Notes: generated by a model not told the origin, from the sequence alone. Positions 44,221-55,473 are shown, numbered from the stretch's first letter. The stretch is DNA of 64,000 nt from Thiobaca trueperi (GCF_004342175.1 NZ_SMAO01000011.1:1-64000); one strand, 5' to 3'. Program-made: numbers and translations.

Positions 44221-45513
44221 TCAGAGCCGCCCATCCACCGCCTCGCGCGGCAGCAGTTGCTTGACATCGTAGAGAACGGCATCGGCCTTGCCGAAGGCGC
44301 GGATGCCTTGGGCGCCGAGTGCGGCGAACTGACGGTGGGCGACTGCCAGGACAATGGCGTCGTAGGCGCCGGCTGTCGGCTGCTCGATCAGATCAATGCC
44401 ATATTCCGCCCTGGCTTCGGCTGGATTCGCCCAGGGATCATGCAGGTCGCAGGCGATGCCATAGTCCCGAAACTCGGCGAGGATATCGACCACGCGGGTG
44501 TTGCGCAGATCCGGGCAGTTTTCCTTGAAGGTCAGGCCGAGAATGAGGATGCGGGCATCTTGGGACAGACAGCCGCGCCGGGTCATGAGCTTGATGACTT
44601 CGCGTGCCACATAGGCACCCATGCTGTCGTTGAGCCGACGCCCGGCAAGGATGATCTCGGGGTGATAGCCGATCTCCTGCGCCTTGTGGGTCAGATAGTA
44701 GGGGTCGACGCCGATGCAGTGACCACCGACCAGACCGGGACGGAACGGCAGGAAGTTCCACTTGCTGCCAGCGGCCTCCAGCACCTCCTGGGTGTCGAGC
44801 CCGAGCCGGTTGAAGATGAGCGCCAGCTCGTTGATGAGCGCGATGTTGACATCGCGCTGGGTGTTTTCGATGACCTTCGCCGCTTCGGCCACCCGGATGC
44901 TGCTCGCCAGATGGGTGCCCGCCGTGATGATCGAGCGATAGAGTGCATCGACGAAGGCGGCGACCTCGGGCGTGGAGCCGGAGGTGATCTTTTTGATGGT
45001 CGTCAGCCGGTGTTCTTTGTCGCCCGGATTGATGCGCTCGGGGCTGTAGCCGGCGAAAAAATCCTGATTGTACTGGAGTCCTGAGACCGCTTCGATGATG
45101 GGGATGCAGATCTCCTCGGTCGCGCCGGGATAGACGGTCGATTCAAAGATGACGACCGCGCCGGGCCGGATGACGCCGCCGAGCGCGCGGCTGGCTGATT
45201 CGAGCGGGCGCAGATCGGGCTGCTTGTGTTCGTTGACCGGGGTTGGCACCGTGACGATCAGCACCTGACAGTCGGCCAGTTCATCAATCCGGTCAGCAAA
45301 CCGCAGCCCGGTGGTCTCCAGCAGCTCCGCTGGCTCGACCTCCAGCGAACTGTCCCGGCCCGCGCGCAGCTCGGCGATGCGTGCCGAATTGATGTCGAAG
45401 CCGATGGTTGGATAGCGTTTGCCGAATTCGACTGCCAACGGCAGCCCGACATAGCCGAGACCGACGACCCCGATCTGCGTACTGTTCAGCTCCATATTGA
45501 ACGCTTTGCTCAC
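44221..45513 (-). CDS. UDP-N-acetylhexosamine 6-dehydrogenase (TviB/WbpO type)
   Basis: A 430-residue NAD-dependent nucleotide-sugar dehydrogenase. The Rossmann motif is [19 protein letters not shown], with [15 protein letters not shown], the catalytic Cys in [12 protein letters not shown] and the Lys in [14 protein letters not shown]. It matches the TviB/WbpO group (UDP-GlcNAc or UDP-GalNAc to uronic acid) better than UDP-glucose dehydrogenase. Such enzymes supply surface polysaccharides; no glycosyltransferase is near. The start at 45513 or the ATG six codons in (MELNST) are both possible. Confidence 0.88.
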   Translation of the reverse strand: MSKAFNMELNSTQIGVVGLGYVGLPLAVEFGKRYPTIGFDINSARIAELRAGRDSSLEVEPAELLETTGLRFADRIDELADCQVLIVTVPTPVNEHKQPDLRPLESASRALGGVIRPGAVVIFESTVYPGATEEICIPIIEAVSGLQYNQDFFAGYSPERINPGDKEHRLTTIKKITSGSTPEVAAFVDALYRSIITAGTHLASSIRVAEAAKVIENTQRDVNIALINELALIFNRLGLDTQEVLEAAGSKWNFLPFRPGLVGGHCIGVDPYYLTHKAQEIGYHPEIILAGRRLNDSMGAYVAREVIKLMTRRGCLSQDARILILGLTFKENCPDLRNTRVVDILAEFRDYGIACDLHDPWANPAEARAEYGIDLIEQPTAGAYDAIVLAVAHRQFAALGAQGIRAFGKADAVLYDVKQLLPREAVDGRL

Positions 45514-45727
45514 GCGCCATGTCCTGAGTGACTGATGATTGAGCCAATTCTATTGGCGATGAAGGTCCGATGACCAGCGCAGTGGCGTCGATATGGCGTC
45601 CGTCCAGTCGGCATCCAAAACGAGGCTGGTTGACGCGCCGTCCTGTACATCGCCGCGTTTCTTGCCATCCAGGTATAATCGCGCATCAAAACCCTGTCCG
45701 AACCTGGTTTTCCGAGAGCGACACATC

Positions 45728-47554
45728 ATGCCAAAGATCAATATCACCGATGTCATCCTGCGCGATGCGCACCAGTCGCTGCTGGCGACCCGCATGCGCA
45801 CCGAAGACATGCTGCCGATCTGTCCCAAGCTCGATGCCATTGGCTACTGGTCGCTGGAATGCTGGGGCGGTGCGACCTTCGATGCCTGCGTGCGCTTCCT
45901 GAAAGAAGACCCCTGGGAGCGTCTGCGCCAGTTGCGCGAGGCGCTGCCGAAGACGCGCCTGCAAATGCTGCTGCGGGGTCAGAATCTGCTCGGCTACCGG
46001 CATTATTCCGATGACGTGGTGCGCGCCTTCGTGCGTCGTGCCGCCGAGAACGGCATGGATGTCTTCCGCATCTTCGATGCGCTCAACGACCTGCGCAATC
46101 TCAAAACCGCCATTGAGGCGACCAGGGCCGCTGGCAAGCATGCACAGGGCACCATCTGCTATACCGTCAGCCCGGTTCACACCGTGGCCGGTTTCGTGCA
46201 GATGGGTAAGGAGCTGGCAGCAATGGGGTGCGACTCCATCGCGCTCAAGGACATGGCCGGACTGCTGACGCCCTATGTCACGGCGGAACTGGTCAAGGCG
46301 CTCAAGGACAGCGTGGATCTGCCGCTGCATCTGCACTCGCATGCGACCTCAGGTCTGGCCGATCTGTGTCATCTGAAGGCAATCGAGAACGGCTGCGACA
46401 CCATCGATACCGCGATCTCGTCGATGGCCGGCGGCACCTCGCATCCGCCGACCGAAAGCATGGTCGCGGCGCTGCGCGGCACCCAGTACGACACCGGGCT
46501 GGATCTGGAGGCGATCCAGGAAATCGGTATGTATTTCTATCAGGTGCGCAAGAAATACCATCAGTTCGAGAGCGATTTCACCGGCGTCGATACCCGGGTT
46601 CAGATCAATCAGGTGCCGGGCGGCATGATCTCCAATCTGGCCAACCAGTTGAAGGAACAGAACGCGCTGGATCGCATGAGCGCCGTACTGGAAGAAATTC
46701 CGCGCGTGCGCGAGGATCTCGGTTATCCGCCGCTGGTCACGCCAACCTCGCAGATCGTCGGCACCCAGGCGGTGCTCAATGTGTTGACCGACACGCGCTA
46801 TCAGACCATCACCAACGAGGTGAAGCTCTATCTTCAGGGGCGCTACGGACAGGCGCCGGCAGCGGTCAATCCGACGTTACAGGAACAGGCTATCGGCAAC
46901 GAGGATCTGATCGACTGCCGCCCGGCGGATCTGCTGAAACCGGAACTGGAGCGGCTCATCGCCGACATCGGCGAACTCGCCACCTCGGATGAGGATGCGC
47001 TGACCTATGCCATGTTCCCCGAGATCGGTCGCGCCTTTCTCGAACAGCGTGCTGCCGGTACCCTGACCCCGGAGCCACTGGAGCCGCCGCCCAGCAATGC
47101 CGGATCACAGACCGCACCGACTGAATTCAACATCGCCGTCCATGGCGAGACCTACCATGTCAAGGTGACGGGCGCGGGCCATAAGAATCAGGCGGAGCGC
47201 CATTTCTATTTCGCCATTGACGGCGTTCCGGAAGAGGTGGTGGTCGAAACGCTCGACGAGCTGGTGCTGACCGGCGGTGCCGATGGCGGGGTTCAGCGCG
47301 CTATCTCCGGTCGTCGTCCCAAGCCGAGCCTGCCCGGTCATGTCACGACCTCGATGCCGGGCAACATCGTCGATGTGCTGGTCAAGGAGGGTGACACGGT
47401 CACTGCCGGTCAGCCGGTTCTGGTCACCGAGGCCATGAAGATGGAGACCGAGATCCAGGCGCCCATCGCCGGCACCGTCACCGCCGTCTTTGTGATCAAG
47501 GGCGATGTGGTGAATCCGGATGAGGTCTTGCTGGAGATCGGTGCGGCGGACTGA
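45728..47554 (+). CDS. Pyruvate/oxaloacetate biotin carboxyltransferase subunit (PycB/OadA)
   Basis: A 608-residue protein. The HMGL-like carboxyltransferase domain (DVILRDAHQSL..TRMR) is followed by the conserved carboxylase domain and a C-terminal biotinyl domain with the biotin-Lys in EAMKMETE. It could be the B subunit of a two-subunit pyruvate carboxylase or the alpha subunit of the Na+-pumping oxaloacetate decarboxylase. OadB/OadG are absent here, so the pyruvate carboxylase role is more likely, with the biotin carboxylase subunit elsewhere. Single gene. Confidence 0.9.
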   Translation: MPKINITDVILRDAHQSLLATRMRTEDMLPICPKLDAIGYWSLECWGGATFDACVRFLKEDPWERLRQLREALPKTRLQMLLRGQNLLGYRHYSDDVVRAFVRRAAENGMDVFRIFDALNDLRNLKTAIEATRAAGKHAQGTICYTVSPVHTVAGFVQMGKELAAMGCDSIALKDMAGLLTPYVTAELVKALKDSVDLPLHLHSHATSGLADLCHLKAIENGCDTIDTAISSMAGGTSHPPTESMVAALRGTQYDTGLDLEAIQEIGMYFYQVRKKYHQFESDFTGVDTRVQINQVPGGMISNLANQLKEQNALDRMSAVLEEIPRVREDLGYPPLVTPTSQIVGTQAVLNVLTDTRYQTITNEVKLYLQGRYGQAPAAVNPTLQEQAIGNEDLIDCRPADLLKPELERLIADIGELATSDEDALTYAMFPEIGRAFLEQRAAGTLTPEPLEPPPSNAGSQTAPTEFNIAVHGETYHVKVTGAGHKNQAERHFYFAIDGVPEEVVVETLDELVLTGGADGGVQRAISGRRPKPSLPGHVTTSMPGNIVDVLVKEGDTVTAGQPVLVTEAMKMETEIQAPIAGTVTAVFVIKGDVVNPDEVLLEIGAAD

Positions 47555-47596
47555 GGCGCTTTCCGGGAAGCTTCATGCCCCTGAAACACCGTCATT

Positions 47597-47633
47597 GGAC
47601 AGGATCAAAACAATCACTTGAAAGATCCTGTCC
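47597..47633. repeat. GGACAGGATC hairpin downstream of pycB
   Basis: Arms GGACAGGATC and GATCCTGTCC with a 17 nt loop, 42 bp after the pycB stop. No U run. It resembles the ACAGGATTAACAGGAT arms at 39260 and may be the same repeat type. Confidence 0.55.
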
Positions 47634-47649
47634 AGCCTGTGAAATCCTG

Positions 47650-47736
47650 TTAAACCGCGCCCGGTGCGGTATGTGATCGTTGAGGATTGAGTCGGCCTTG
47701 GCAGAATCGACGACCGTTCGCGCGGGAGCGGTTTAA
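47650..47736. repeat. TTAAACCGCG-type dispersed repeat (pycB-trxB)
   Basis: From TTAAACCGCGCCCGGTGCGG to GGGAGCGGTTTAA. Its first 20 bp match 8603-8622. The right end lies 6 bp from the trxB stop. The two genes are convergent. Confidence 0.75.
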
Positions 47737-47742
47737 ACCGGT

Positions 47743-48786
<1,044 letters not shown>

Positions 48787-48873
48787 TCAAGTTGGGCAAC
48801 TGTAAAGGTTGGCCGAAATGGCGTAAAGCAGGCGCTGCCGCAGGGCTCGATGCTCTCTATTGACGGGCCGCCA

Positions 48874-48902
48874 TTGACAGTTGGGTTTGTGCAGTCTAAA
48901 AC
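48874..48902 (+). promoter_or_regulatory. Probable sigma-70 promoter of the NlpC/P60 gene
   Basis: TTGACA at 48874-48879, 17 bp spacer, TAAAAC at 48897-48902. It is 42 bp upstream of the ATG. Confidence 0.6.
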
Positions 48903-48943
48903 CTATCAAGACAGGTTGTTAGAGCATAAATCGAGTGTGATTG

Positions 48944-49402
48944 ATGAAGAGGTTCGCCTGGCGAGTGCTGGTTGTGGGGTCGCTGCTGCTGGCGCTGTCC
49001 GGTCTGTCCGGCTGCGCGACCAAGGTGGATGGCCGGCGTGCCGAAGTGGTACAGGCTGGTCTGGCGCAGATCGGCACACCTTATGTCTATGGCGGGGCCA
49101 GTCCGGCCAAGGGGTTCGACTGTAGCGGCCTGACCTATTACGCCCATCACTCAGCCGGTCTGACGATCCCTCGGGTGGCGCGGAAGCAGCAGCAGGCGTC
49201 GAAACCGGTCAAGGGGAACCGCCCGCGTCCCGGCGACATGGTCTTTTTCAAGACCGGCCCGAGCACCTATCATGTGGGCCTGATGGTGGATAAGGAGCGT
49301 TTCGTGCATGCCTCGACCTCGCGGGGTCAGGTGCGGTTGGATCGGCTGGACAAACCCTACTGGCAGGCGCGCTATCTTGGCGCGGGAACCTATCTGAATT
49401 GA
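48944..49402 (+). CDS. NlpC/P60 lipoprotein peptidase
   Basis: A 152-residue lipoprotein with the lipobox LSGC (cysteine near residue 24) after a hydrophobic signal. The NlpC/P60 domain has the catalytic Cys in [11 protein letters not shown] and His in [18 protein letters not shown]. Such enzymes cut gamma-D-Glu-diaminopimelate bonds in peptidoglycan. Single domain, no LysM or SH3. ATG at 48944. A terminator follows. Confidence 0.92.
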   Translation: MKRFAWRVLVVGSLLLALSGLSGCATKVDGRRAEVVQAGLAQIGTPYVYGGASPAKGFDCSGLTYYAHHSAGLTIPRVARKQQQASKPVKGNRPRPGDMVFFKTGPSTYHVGLMVDKERFVHASTSRGQVRLDRLDKPYWQARYLGAGTYLN

Positions 49403-49431
49403 GGCGTCCGCCGATTTTCGGTCGCCTTTTT
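49402..49431 (+). terminator. Terminator after the NlpC/P60 gene
   Basis: An interrupted stem (AGGCG / CGCCT with inner CCGA / TCGG) is followed by five T. It begins at the stop codon. Confidence 0.7.
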
Positions 49432-49526
49432 CAGTCGCCTGTTGCACAATGTTGAGCGGCTTCCGGCGTCAATCAGGCTGGGAGTGTTTGAGTTCACCAT
49501 GTGACAAACCAATTAGGAGTGACTCC

Positions 49527-49895
49527 ATGTCCGATAAGCCAATCTGCAAGAGCCGTCGCGACGCTGTCAAAGTGATGCTGGGCGCCGCCGCCGCCATCCC
49601 CATGATCAACCTGGTCGGCTTCGGTACCGCGCGTGCGCAGGCTCCCGCAACCGCAGTTGCCGCCGACGATGCGACGGCGGTTGCGCTCAAGTATCATGCA
49701 AACGCTGCCGAGTCCGACCGTGCGGCGCAGGCGCGTCCCGGCTTGCCTGCCGACCAGCAGCATTGCGCCAATTGCCAGTTCTCGCAGGCCGACGCCGCCG
49801 GTGCCTCGGCTGAATGGCTGGGTTGCCAGTTGTTCCCCGGCAAGCTGGTTTCTGCCAACGGCTGGTGCCAGTCCTGGACCCTGAAGGCCGGCTGA
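49527..49895 (+). CDS. hip: High-potential iron-sulfur protein (HiPIP)
   Basis: A 122-residue precursor of the periplasmic 4Fe-4S electron carrier that donates electrons to the photosynthetic reaction centre in purple bacteria. A Tat signal ([18 protein letters not shown]) precedes the mature part. The four cluster cysteines are in CANC, LGCQLF and NGWCQSW. The C-terminus CQLFPGKL...NGWC.SWTLKAG is very like Allochromatium HiPIP. GGAG precedes the ATG by 8 bases and a strong terminator follows, so it is monocistronic. Confidence 0.97.
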   Translation: MSDKPICKSRRDAVKVMLGAAAAIPMINLVGFGTARAQAPATAVAADDATAVALKYHANAAESDRAAQARPGLPADQQHCANCQFSQADAAGASAEWLGCQLFPGKLVSANGWCQSWTLKAG

Positions 49896-49926
49896 TCCCG
49901 GTTGACTCGATCCACTGAGGTCAGTT

Positions 49927-49957
49927 GAAACGGGGCCGCTGGCCCCGTTTCTCGTTT
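49927..49957 (+). terminator. Terminator after hip
   Basis: An 11 bp perfect stem (GAAACGGGGCC / GGCCCCGTTTC) with a GCT loop, then TCGTTTT. Confidence 0.9.
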
Positions 49958-49971
49958 TACTCCAGACGCGG

Positions 49972-50057
49972 TTTAAACGACGCCCCACCAAGAGCCGTCG
50001 ATGCGCCAAGCGTCGAATTCACTCGAAACTCATGCTCTCGCTCTGAACGCGGTTTAA
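49972..50057. repeat. TTAAACCGCG-type dispersed repeat (rlmE 5' end)
   Basis: An 86 bp copy; the reverse complement aligns over its full length with 13928-14012. The right end, AACGCGGTTTAA, lies directly before the rlmE ATG at 50058 with no base between. The left end overlaps GACGCGGTTTAAAC. Confidence 0.8.
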
Positions 50058-50678
50058 ATGGCCAAAAGCAAATCCAGCCGACGCTGGCTTGACCGTCACG
50101 TCAATGATCCCTATGTGAAGCGCTCTCAACAGGACGGCTATCGCTCGCGCGCCGCCTATAAACTCCTGGAGATTCAGGAGAAGGATCGGATTCTGGCGCT
50201 GGGGATGCGAGTGCTGGATCTGGGGGCGGCGCCGGGTAGCTGGTCACAGATCGCCAGCCGGGCTGTGGGTCCGGGCGGACAGGTGATTGCGCTCGATCTG
50301 CTGCCGATGGTTCCATTGGATGGCGTGACCGTCCTGCAGGGCGATTTCCGCGAGGATGCAGTGCTGGCGCAATTGCGCGAAACCCTCGGTGGACTGCCGC
50401 TCGATCTGGTGATGTCGGATATGGCCCCCAATATCACCGGGACGACCGTGACCGATCAGGCGCGAGTGGTGTATCTGCTGGAACTGGCCCTCGAACTGGC
50501 CCGCGAGCAACTGAAACCGGGTGGCGCACTGGTGGTCAAAGCCTTCCAGGGCGCGGGCTTTGATGCCTATCTCCGCGATCTGCGCCGGAGCTTCGACCGG
50601 GTCGTCAGTCGCAAGCCCAAATCCTCCAGAGCGGAGAGCCGCGAAGTCTATTTGGTCGCGAAAGGCTTTCATCCGTAA
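50058..50678 (+). CDS. rlmE: 23S rRNA (uridine-2552-2'-O) methyltransferase RlmE
   Basis: A 206-residue FtsJ/RrmJ methyltransferase. The SAM motif is VLDLGAAPGSWSQIA, with the K-D-K-E tetrad residues visible in YKLLE, MSDMAPN and VVKAFQG. The N-terminus MAKSKSSRRWLDRHVNDPYV is typical. It is followed by ftsH, the conserved gammaproteobacterial order. The ATG follows the repeat end directly, and I see no Shine-Dalgarno sequence. Confidence 0.96.
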   Translation: MAKSKSSRRWLDRHVNDPYVKRSQQDGYRSRAAYKLLEIQEKDRILALGMRVLDLGAAPGSWSQIASRAVGPGGQVIALDLLPMVPLDGVTVLQGDFREDAVLAQLRETLGGLPLDLVMSDMAPNITGTTVTDQARVVYLLELALELAREQLKPGGALVVKAFQGAGFDAYLRDLRRSFDRVVSRKPKSSRAESREVYLVAKGFHP

Positions 50679-50752
50679 GCCGTCGATGCTAGTTTCCACC
50701 GCATGATGTCGGCGTCGTTGCGTCGATCCACAACCAGCAGGGGTCAAAAGCC

Positions 50753-52669
50753 GTGAGTGACATGGCGAAAAACATACTTCTTTGGGTGGTCATCGCTGTC
50801 GTGCTGATGTCCGTCTTCAATAATTTCACGACCACCCAAACGGTTCCGCGCAGCCTGAACTATTCGGATTTCATCGAACAGGTCAAGCAGGGGGGGGTGA
50901 AAGAGGTCGTCATCCAGGGACGGACCATCGAAGGCGTCAACACGTCCGGTCAGCGCTTCACCACTTACAGTCCCGGCGACGACGGTCTGGTGGGCGATCT
51001 GCTGAACAATAACGTCATCATCAAGGCCGCCGCACCGGAGAAGCAGTCGATCCTGATGCAGATCCTGATCAACTGGTTCCCCCTGCTGATCCTCATCGGT
51101 CTCTGGATCTTCTTCATGCGCCAGATGCAGGGCGGGGCGGGTGGTCGTGGTGCCATGTCCTTCGGCAAGAGCCGGGCGCGCATGCTCTCTGAGGATCAGG
51201 TCAAAGTGACCTTCCAGGATGTCGCCGGTGCCGAGGAGGCCAAGGAGGAAGTCACCGAGATGGTCGATTTCCTGCGCGATCCGGCCAAGTTCCAGAAGCT
51301 CGGTGGCAAGATCCCCAAGGGCGTGCTCATGGTCGGCCCGCCCGGCACCGGCAAGACCCTGCTGGCGCGCGCCATCGCGGGCGAGGCCAAGGTGCCCTTT
51401 TTCACCATCTCGGGTTCGGATTTCGTCGAGATGTTTGTCGGCGTTGGCGCCTCGCGGGTGCGCGATATGTTCGAGCAGGCCAAGAAACACGCGCCCTGCA
51501 TCATCTTCATCGATGAGATCGACGCCGTGGGCCGTCATCGCGGCGCCGGTCTCGGCGGCGGTCATGACGAGCGCGAACAGACGCTGAACCAGCTTCTGGT
51601 CGAGATGGACGGCTTCGAGGGCAACGAGGGCGTGATCGTGATCGCCGCCACCAACCGGCCTGACGTGCTCGATCCGGCGCTGCTGCGTCCCGGTCGCTTT
51701 GACCGTCAGGTGGTGGTGCCGCTGCCCGATGTGCGCGGACGTGAGCAGATCCTCAAGGTCCACATGCGCAAGATTCCGGCGGCGGAAGACGTCAAGGCAT
51801 CGGTGCTGGCGCGCGGCACGCCCGGCTTCTCGGGGGCGGATCTGGCCAATCTGATCAACGAAGCGGCGCTGTTCGCCGCGCGCCTCAACAAGAAGCTGGT
51901 CGATATGGACGACATGGAAAAGGCCAAGGACAAGATCATGATGGGCGCGGAACGGCGCTCCATGGTGATGTCCGAGGCCGAAAAGCGTCTGACCGCCTAT
52001 CACGAGTCGGGGCACGCCATCGTCGGGCGACTGGTGCCGGATCACGATCCGGTGCACAAGGTCAGCATCATCCCGCGCGGGCGGGCGCTTGGTGTGACGC
52101 TCTTCCTGCCTGAGGATGACCGTTTCAGCTACAGCAAGCAGCGTCTGGAAAGCAATATCTCCAGTCTCTTTGGCGGGCGTGTGGCTGAGGAGCTGATCTT
52201 TGGCCCCGAGAGCGTGACGACCGGCGCGCAGAATGACATCCATCGCGCCACTGAGATTGCGCGCAACATGGTGACCAAGTGGGGGCTGTCCGACAAACTG
52301 GGGCCGCTCACTTACAGTGAAGACGAACAGGAGGTCTTCCTCGGACACTCAGTGACCCAGCACAAAAGCGTCTCGGACGAGACCACGCATCTGATTGATG
52401 AAGAGATCCGTCATCTGGTCGAGCGCAACTATGAGCGGTCGCGGGTGCTGCTGACCGAGCATCTGGACAAGCTCCACGCCATGGCGGATGCGCTCATGAA
52501 ATACGAGACCATCGACGCCCATCAGATCGATGACATCATGGATGGCCGCACGCCCCGTCCGCCCAAGGACTGGGAAGACGACGAGCCGCGCCGACCGGCG
52601 GCGCATTCCGATGATACTCAGGATTTTGCCGGAATCGCCAAGGTCGGTCGTCCGGCGGGCGAGCATTGA
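50753..52669 (+). CDS. ftsH: ATP-dependent zinc metalloprotease FtsH
   Basis: A 638-residue inner-membrane AAA+ protease. Two membrane segments (about 6-24 and 103-121) flank a periplasmic domain. The AAA module has Walker A GPPGTGKT and the second region of homology; the zinc site is HESGH. It degrades membrane proteins and regulators such as LpxC and sigma-32. GTG at 50753 suits the AGGGG upstream; ATG at 50762 (MAKNILLW) is the E. coli-like alternative. glmM follows 5 bp later. Confidence 0.97.
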   Translation: MSDMAKNILLWVVIAVVLMSVFNNFTTTQTVPRSLNYSDFIEQVKQGGVKEVVIQGRTIEGVNTSGQRFTTYSPGDDGLVGDLLNNNVIIKAAAPEKQSILMQILINWFPLLILIGLWIFFMRQMQGGAGGRGAMSFGKSRARMLSEDQVKVTFQDVAGAEEAKEEVTEMVDFLRDPAKFQKLGGKIPKGVLMVGPPGTGKTLLARAIAGEAKVPFFTISGSDFVEMFVGVGASRVRDMFEQAKKHAPCIIFIDEIDAVGRHRGAGLGGGHDEREQTLNQLLVEMDGFEGNEGVIVIAATNRPDVLDPALLRPGRFDRQVVVPLPDVRGREQILKVHMRKIPAAEDVKASVLARGTPGFSGADLANLINEAALFAARLNKKLVDMDDMEKAKDKIMMGAERRSMVMSEAEKRLTAYHESGHAIVGRLVPDHDPVHKVSIIPRGRALGVTLFLPEDDRFSYSKQRLESNISSLFGGRVAEELIFGPESVTTGAQNDIHRATEIARNMVTKWGLSDKLGPLTYSEDEQEVFLGHSVTQHKSVSDETTHLIDEEIRHLVERNYERSRVLLTEHLDKLHAMADALMKYETIDAHQIDDIMDGRTPRPPKDWEDDEPRRPAAHSDDTQDFAGIAKVGRPAGEH

Positions 52670-52674
52670 TCCCG

Positions 52675-54009
52675 ATGCGTCACTATTTCGGAACCGATGG
52701 GATTCGCGGGCGGGTCGGCGAGGGACACATCACCCCGGATTTCGTGCTCAAGCTCGGCTGGGCCGCCGGGCGCGTGCTGGGCAATGGTCGCGGCAAGATA
52801 CTGATCGGCAAGGACACCCGCATCTCCGGCTATATGTTCGAGTCGGCGCTGGAGGCGGGACTGGTGGCAGCCGGTGTCGGCATCCGCCTGCTCGGTCCCA
52901 TGACGACGCCCGGCGTGGCCTATCTGACCCGCACCTTCCGGGCCAGTGCCGGGATCGTCATCACTGCTTCGCACAATCCCTATCACGACAACGGCATCAA
53001 GTTTTTCTCCGCCGAGGGCGACAAGCTGCCGGACGAGGTGGAGCTGGCCATCGAGGCCGAACTCGACAAACCGCTGCGCACCGTCGAGTCCAGCGCGCTG
53101 GGCAAGGTGCAGCGGGTGGAGGACGCCAACGGGCGCTATATCGAGTTCTGCAAGGGCACCATTCCCTCGTCCATCAACTTCCGCGAGCTCAAGATCGTGG
53201 TCGATTGCGCCCATGGCGCGACCTATAACACCGCTCCCCATGTCTTCGAGGAACTCGGCGCCAGCGTGGTGCGGATGGGCACCGAGCCGGACGGCTTCAA
53301 TATCAATCGCGAGGTGGGTTCAACCAGCCCCGATGCCTTCTGCCGCGCCGTGGTTGACCACGGGGCCGATCTGGGCATCGCCTTCGATGGCGACGGCGAC
53401 CGGGTACTGATGGCCGATTCGCGGGGCAACCTGATCGATGGCGACCAGTTGCTCTATGTAATCGCCAAATCCCGTCTGCTGGCGGGAGGTATGCGCGGCG
53501 AGGTGGTCGGCACCCTGATGAGCAATCTCGGGTTCGAGCATGCCCTGCAGCGACTGGGGATCGGCTTTGTGCGCACCCAGGTCGGCGACCGCTACATCAT
53601 GGAGCAGCTCAAGCGCGCCGATGGCATCCTCGGCGGCGAGCCGTCGGGGCACATCATCTGCCGCGACCGCACCACGACCGGCGATGGCATCGTGGCGGCG
53701 CTTCAGGTGCTGGCCGCGCTCCAGCGGCTCGATGTCAGTCTCGATGACCTCGCCGCCGAAGTCGAACGCTACCCGCAGGTCTTGATCAACGTGCGTCTGG
53801 ATGCCCGCCGTGACATCCTGGGGCTGCCCGCCGTCCAGGATGCGCTGGCGACCGCCGAGCATGAGCTTGATGGGCGCGGGCGGGTGCTGCTGCGTCCGTC
53901 AGGGACCGAGCCGCTGGTGCGGGTCATGGTCGAGGGTGTCGATGGTGATCAGGTCAGTCGGCTTGCCGAATGGCTGGCCGCTGCGGTTCGCGAACAGATC
54001 AGTCTTTAA
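52675..54009 (+). CDS. glmM: Phosphoglucosamine mutase
   Basis: A 444-residue enzyme that converts glucosamine-6-P to glucosamine-1-P for UDP-GlcNAc and peptidoglycan. The active Ser99 is in [16 protein letters not shown], the Mg site is FDGDGDR, and the C-terminal phosphate site is [14 protein letters not shown] at 52675 begins [12 protein letters not shown]. It directly follows ftsH; the folP gene found between them in E. coli is absent here. Confidence 0.97.
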   Translation: MRHYFGTDGIRGRVGEGHITPDFVLKLGWAAGRVLGNGRGKILIGKDTRISGYMFESALEAGLVAAGVGIRLLGPMTTPGVAYLTRTFRASAGIVITASHNPYHDNGIKFFSAEGDKLPDEVELAIEAELDKPLRTVESSALGKVQRVEDANGRYIEFCKGTIPSSINFRELKIVVDCAHGATYNTAPHVFEELGASVVRMGTEPDGFNINREVGSTSPDAFCRAVVDHGADLGIAFDGDGDRVLMADSRGNLIDGDQLLYVIAKSRLLAGGMRGEVVGTLMSNLGFEHALQRLGIGFVRTQVGDRYIMEQLKRADGILGGEPSGHIICRDRTTTGDGIVAALQVLAALQRLDVSLDDLAAEVERYPQVLINVRLDARRDILGLPAVQDALATAEHELDGRGRVLLRPSGTEPLVRVMVEGVDGDQVSRLAEWLAAAVREQISL

Positions 54010-54023
54010 GCCTTGGATTTATT

Positions 54024-54458
54024 GTGGCTATCGTTAGAAAAAGCGCATTGGTACCTTACTCGGCATCGCAGATGTTCGACCTCGTCTACGATGTCAGGTC
54101 ATATCCTCAATTTCTGCCCTGGTGTCACAGCGCCGAGGTCATTTCGGAGACCGACGAGAAGATCTGCGGACTGCTCGAAGTGGCCCGTCTGGGTATTCGC
54201 CAGACCTTCAGTACCTGCAACCGTTTCGAGCGGGATCGGCGCATGGATATCGATCTGCTCGACGGTCCTTTCCGCAAACTGACCGGCGCCTGGTGTTTCA
54301 CGCCTCTGCGTGCGGATGCCTCGAAGGTTGAACTGGAACTGGATTTCGAGTTTTCGGGGCGTCTGATCGATCGGGCATTCGGCACCGTCTTCAACCAGAT
54401 TGCCAACACGCTGGTGGACGCCTTCTGCAAGCGCGCCGAAGAGGTCTATGGTGACTGA
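54024..54458 (+). CDS. ratA: RatA-family START-domain protein
   Basis: A 144-residue polyketide cyclase/START-like protein of the RatA/COQ10 type. It starts with GTG at 54024 (AIVRKSALVPYSASQMFDLV), and has DVRSYPQFLPWCHSAEV and the C-terminal helix FNQIANTLVDAFCKRAEEVYG. RatA was described as a ribosome-association toxin; COQ10-like members bind ubiquinone. It overlaps rnfH, as in E. coli ratA-rnfH. Confidence 0.92.
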   Translation: MAIVRKSALVPYSASQMFDLVYDVRSYPQFLPWCHSAEVISETDEKICGLLEVARLGIRQTFSTCNRFERDRRMDIDLLDGPFRKLTGAWCFTPLRADASKVELELDFEFSGRLIDRAFGTVFNQIANTLVDAFCKRAEEVYGD

Positions 54459-54765
54459 ATATCTGCATGTGTCGGTCGCCTATGTCGGTGCCAGTGAACA
54501 GATCCTGCGCAACCTTGAGGCGCGCAACGGAACCTGTGTGATGGAGGTGATCGAGCAATCGGGGATTCTGTCGCAGTGTCCGGAGATCGATCTGGCTGTC
54601 AACAAGGTGGGGATATTCGGTAAAATGGCGAAACTGGATCAGGCGCTGGAGGATGGCGACCGGGTGGAAATTTATCGTCCCCTGATCGCCGACCCGAAGA
54701 CGGCACGCAAACGCCGGGCCGCAGACAGCAGGGTGCTCGAAAACACAGCGGGTCAGCCGGGCTAA
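54448..54765 (+). CDS. rnfH: RnfH family ubiquitin-like protein
   Basis: A 105-residue beta-grasp protein (LHVSVAYVGASEQILRNLEA; LDQALEDGDRVEIYRPLIAD). Function is unknown; the name comes from rnf neighbours in Rhodobacter. Its ATG lies inside the ratA 3' end, and it is convergent with bamE, overlapping by 4 bp. The ratA-rnfH/bamE/fur order is conserved in gammaproteobacteria. Confidence 0.92.
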   Translation: MVTEYLHVSVAYVGASEQILRNLEARNGTCVMEVIEQSGILSQCPEIDLAVNKVGIFGKMAKLDQALEDGDRVEIYRPLIADPKTARKRRAADSRVLENTAGQPG

Positions 54766-55253
54766 TCCCTGGTTTCGAGACCGACGGCCTCCAGACCCCG
54801 TGTCAAAAATCCTTTACGCTCTTGATAATCCGGAACCGACACCACGATTTCCTGACGTTCCCGTGATTCGCCGCGCTGAGGATTCGGCTGCATGTCGCCC
54901 TCCATGCGAACCAGTGCATCATCCTGGAAATGCAGGGTCAGCATGCGCTTCTCCATGGGCTGATGTCCGCGCTGGATGGTGTAGGCGTAATCCCAGCGGT
55001 CAGTATGGAAAAAATCCGTCAGCAGCGGGGTGCCGAGCACAAAAATCACCTGACGTTTGGTCATGCCGAGCTTGAGACTGTCCACCATCTCTTCGGTGAG
55101 GATATTTCCCTGTTGCACCGTCATCTTATAAACGAATGGCAGGTCTTCAAGCATGGATGACTGGTCGCCATCCGGCTTTTTGTCCCGTGCGCAACCGCTG
55201 GCGGCACAGGCCGCCAGGCAAAGGATCATCGGAAAACTGAAAATCTTTCGCAT
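54762..55253 (-). CDS. bamE: Outer membrane assembly lipoprotein BamE
   Basis: A 163-residue lipoprotein of the BAM complex. The signal MRKIFSFPMILCLAACAASG ends in a lipobox with Cys at about 21. The SmpA/OmlA domain is clear (LPFVYKMTVQQGNILTEEMV; GMTKRQVIFVLGTPLL; DRWDYAYTI). ATG at 55253 lies 1 bp from the end of a dispersed repeat and lacks a Shine-Dalgarno sequence. It is divergent from fur, as usual. Confidence 0.95.
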   Translation of the reverse strand: MRKIFSFPMILCLAACAASGCARDKKPDGDQSSMLEDLPFVYKMTVQQGNILTEEMVDSLKLGMTKRQVIFVLGTPLLTDFFHTDRWDYAYTIQRGHQPMEKRMLTLHFQDDALVRMEGDMQPNPQRGESRERQEIVVSVPDYQERKGFLTRGLEAVGLETRD

Positions 55254-55254
55254 C

Positions 55255-55341
55255 TTAAACTGCGTCCAGAGTGAAATTCGTCGTTTTGTGGCAGCACTTG
55301 AGCTTGCTGTCATGCATGGCCTGACTTGAGACACGGTTTAA
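55255..55341. repeat. TTAAACCGCG-type dispersed repeat (bamE 5' end)
   Basis: From TTAAACTGCGTCCAGAG to AGACACGGTTTAA. Its first 17 bp match the copy at 13928. The left end abuts the bamE start. The interior differs from the other copies. Confidence 0.75.
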
Positions 55342-55473
55342 TTCTGACAGCGACTTGGCGATAAACCACAGCATCATACAGCAGCGTTGACTCCCGATCA
55401 CAGGGGGAGCGCATGTCAACAAAGACTGGAACGGGTGGATTTATCCGCTCCAGCGGGCGATGGGGAGACCGAA

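Noticed and set aside
45728-47554. Na+-pumping oxaloacetate decarboxylase operon
   Set aside because: Only the alpha/B-type subunit is present; no oadB or oadG beside it.
50744-52348. 534-codon open frame opposite ftsH
   Set aside because: Antisense to ftsH; composition is that of a reverse-strand shadow.
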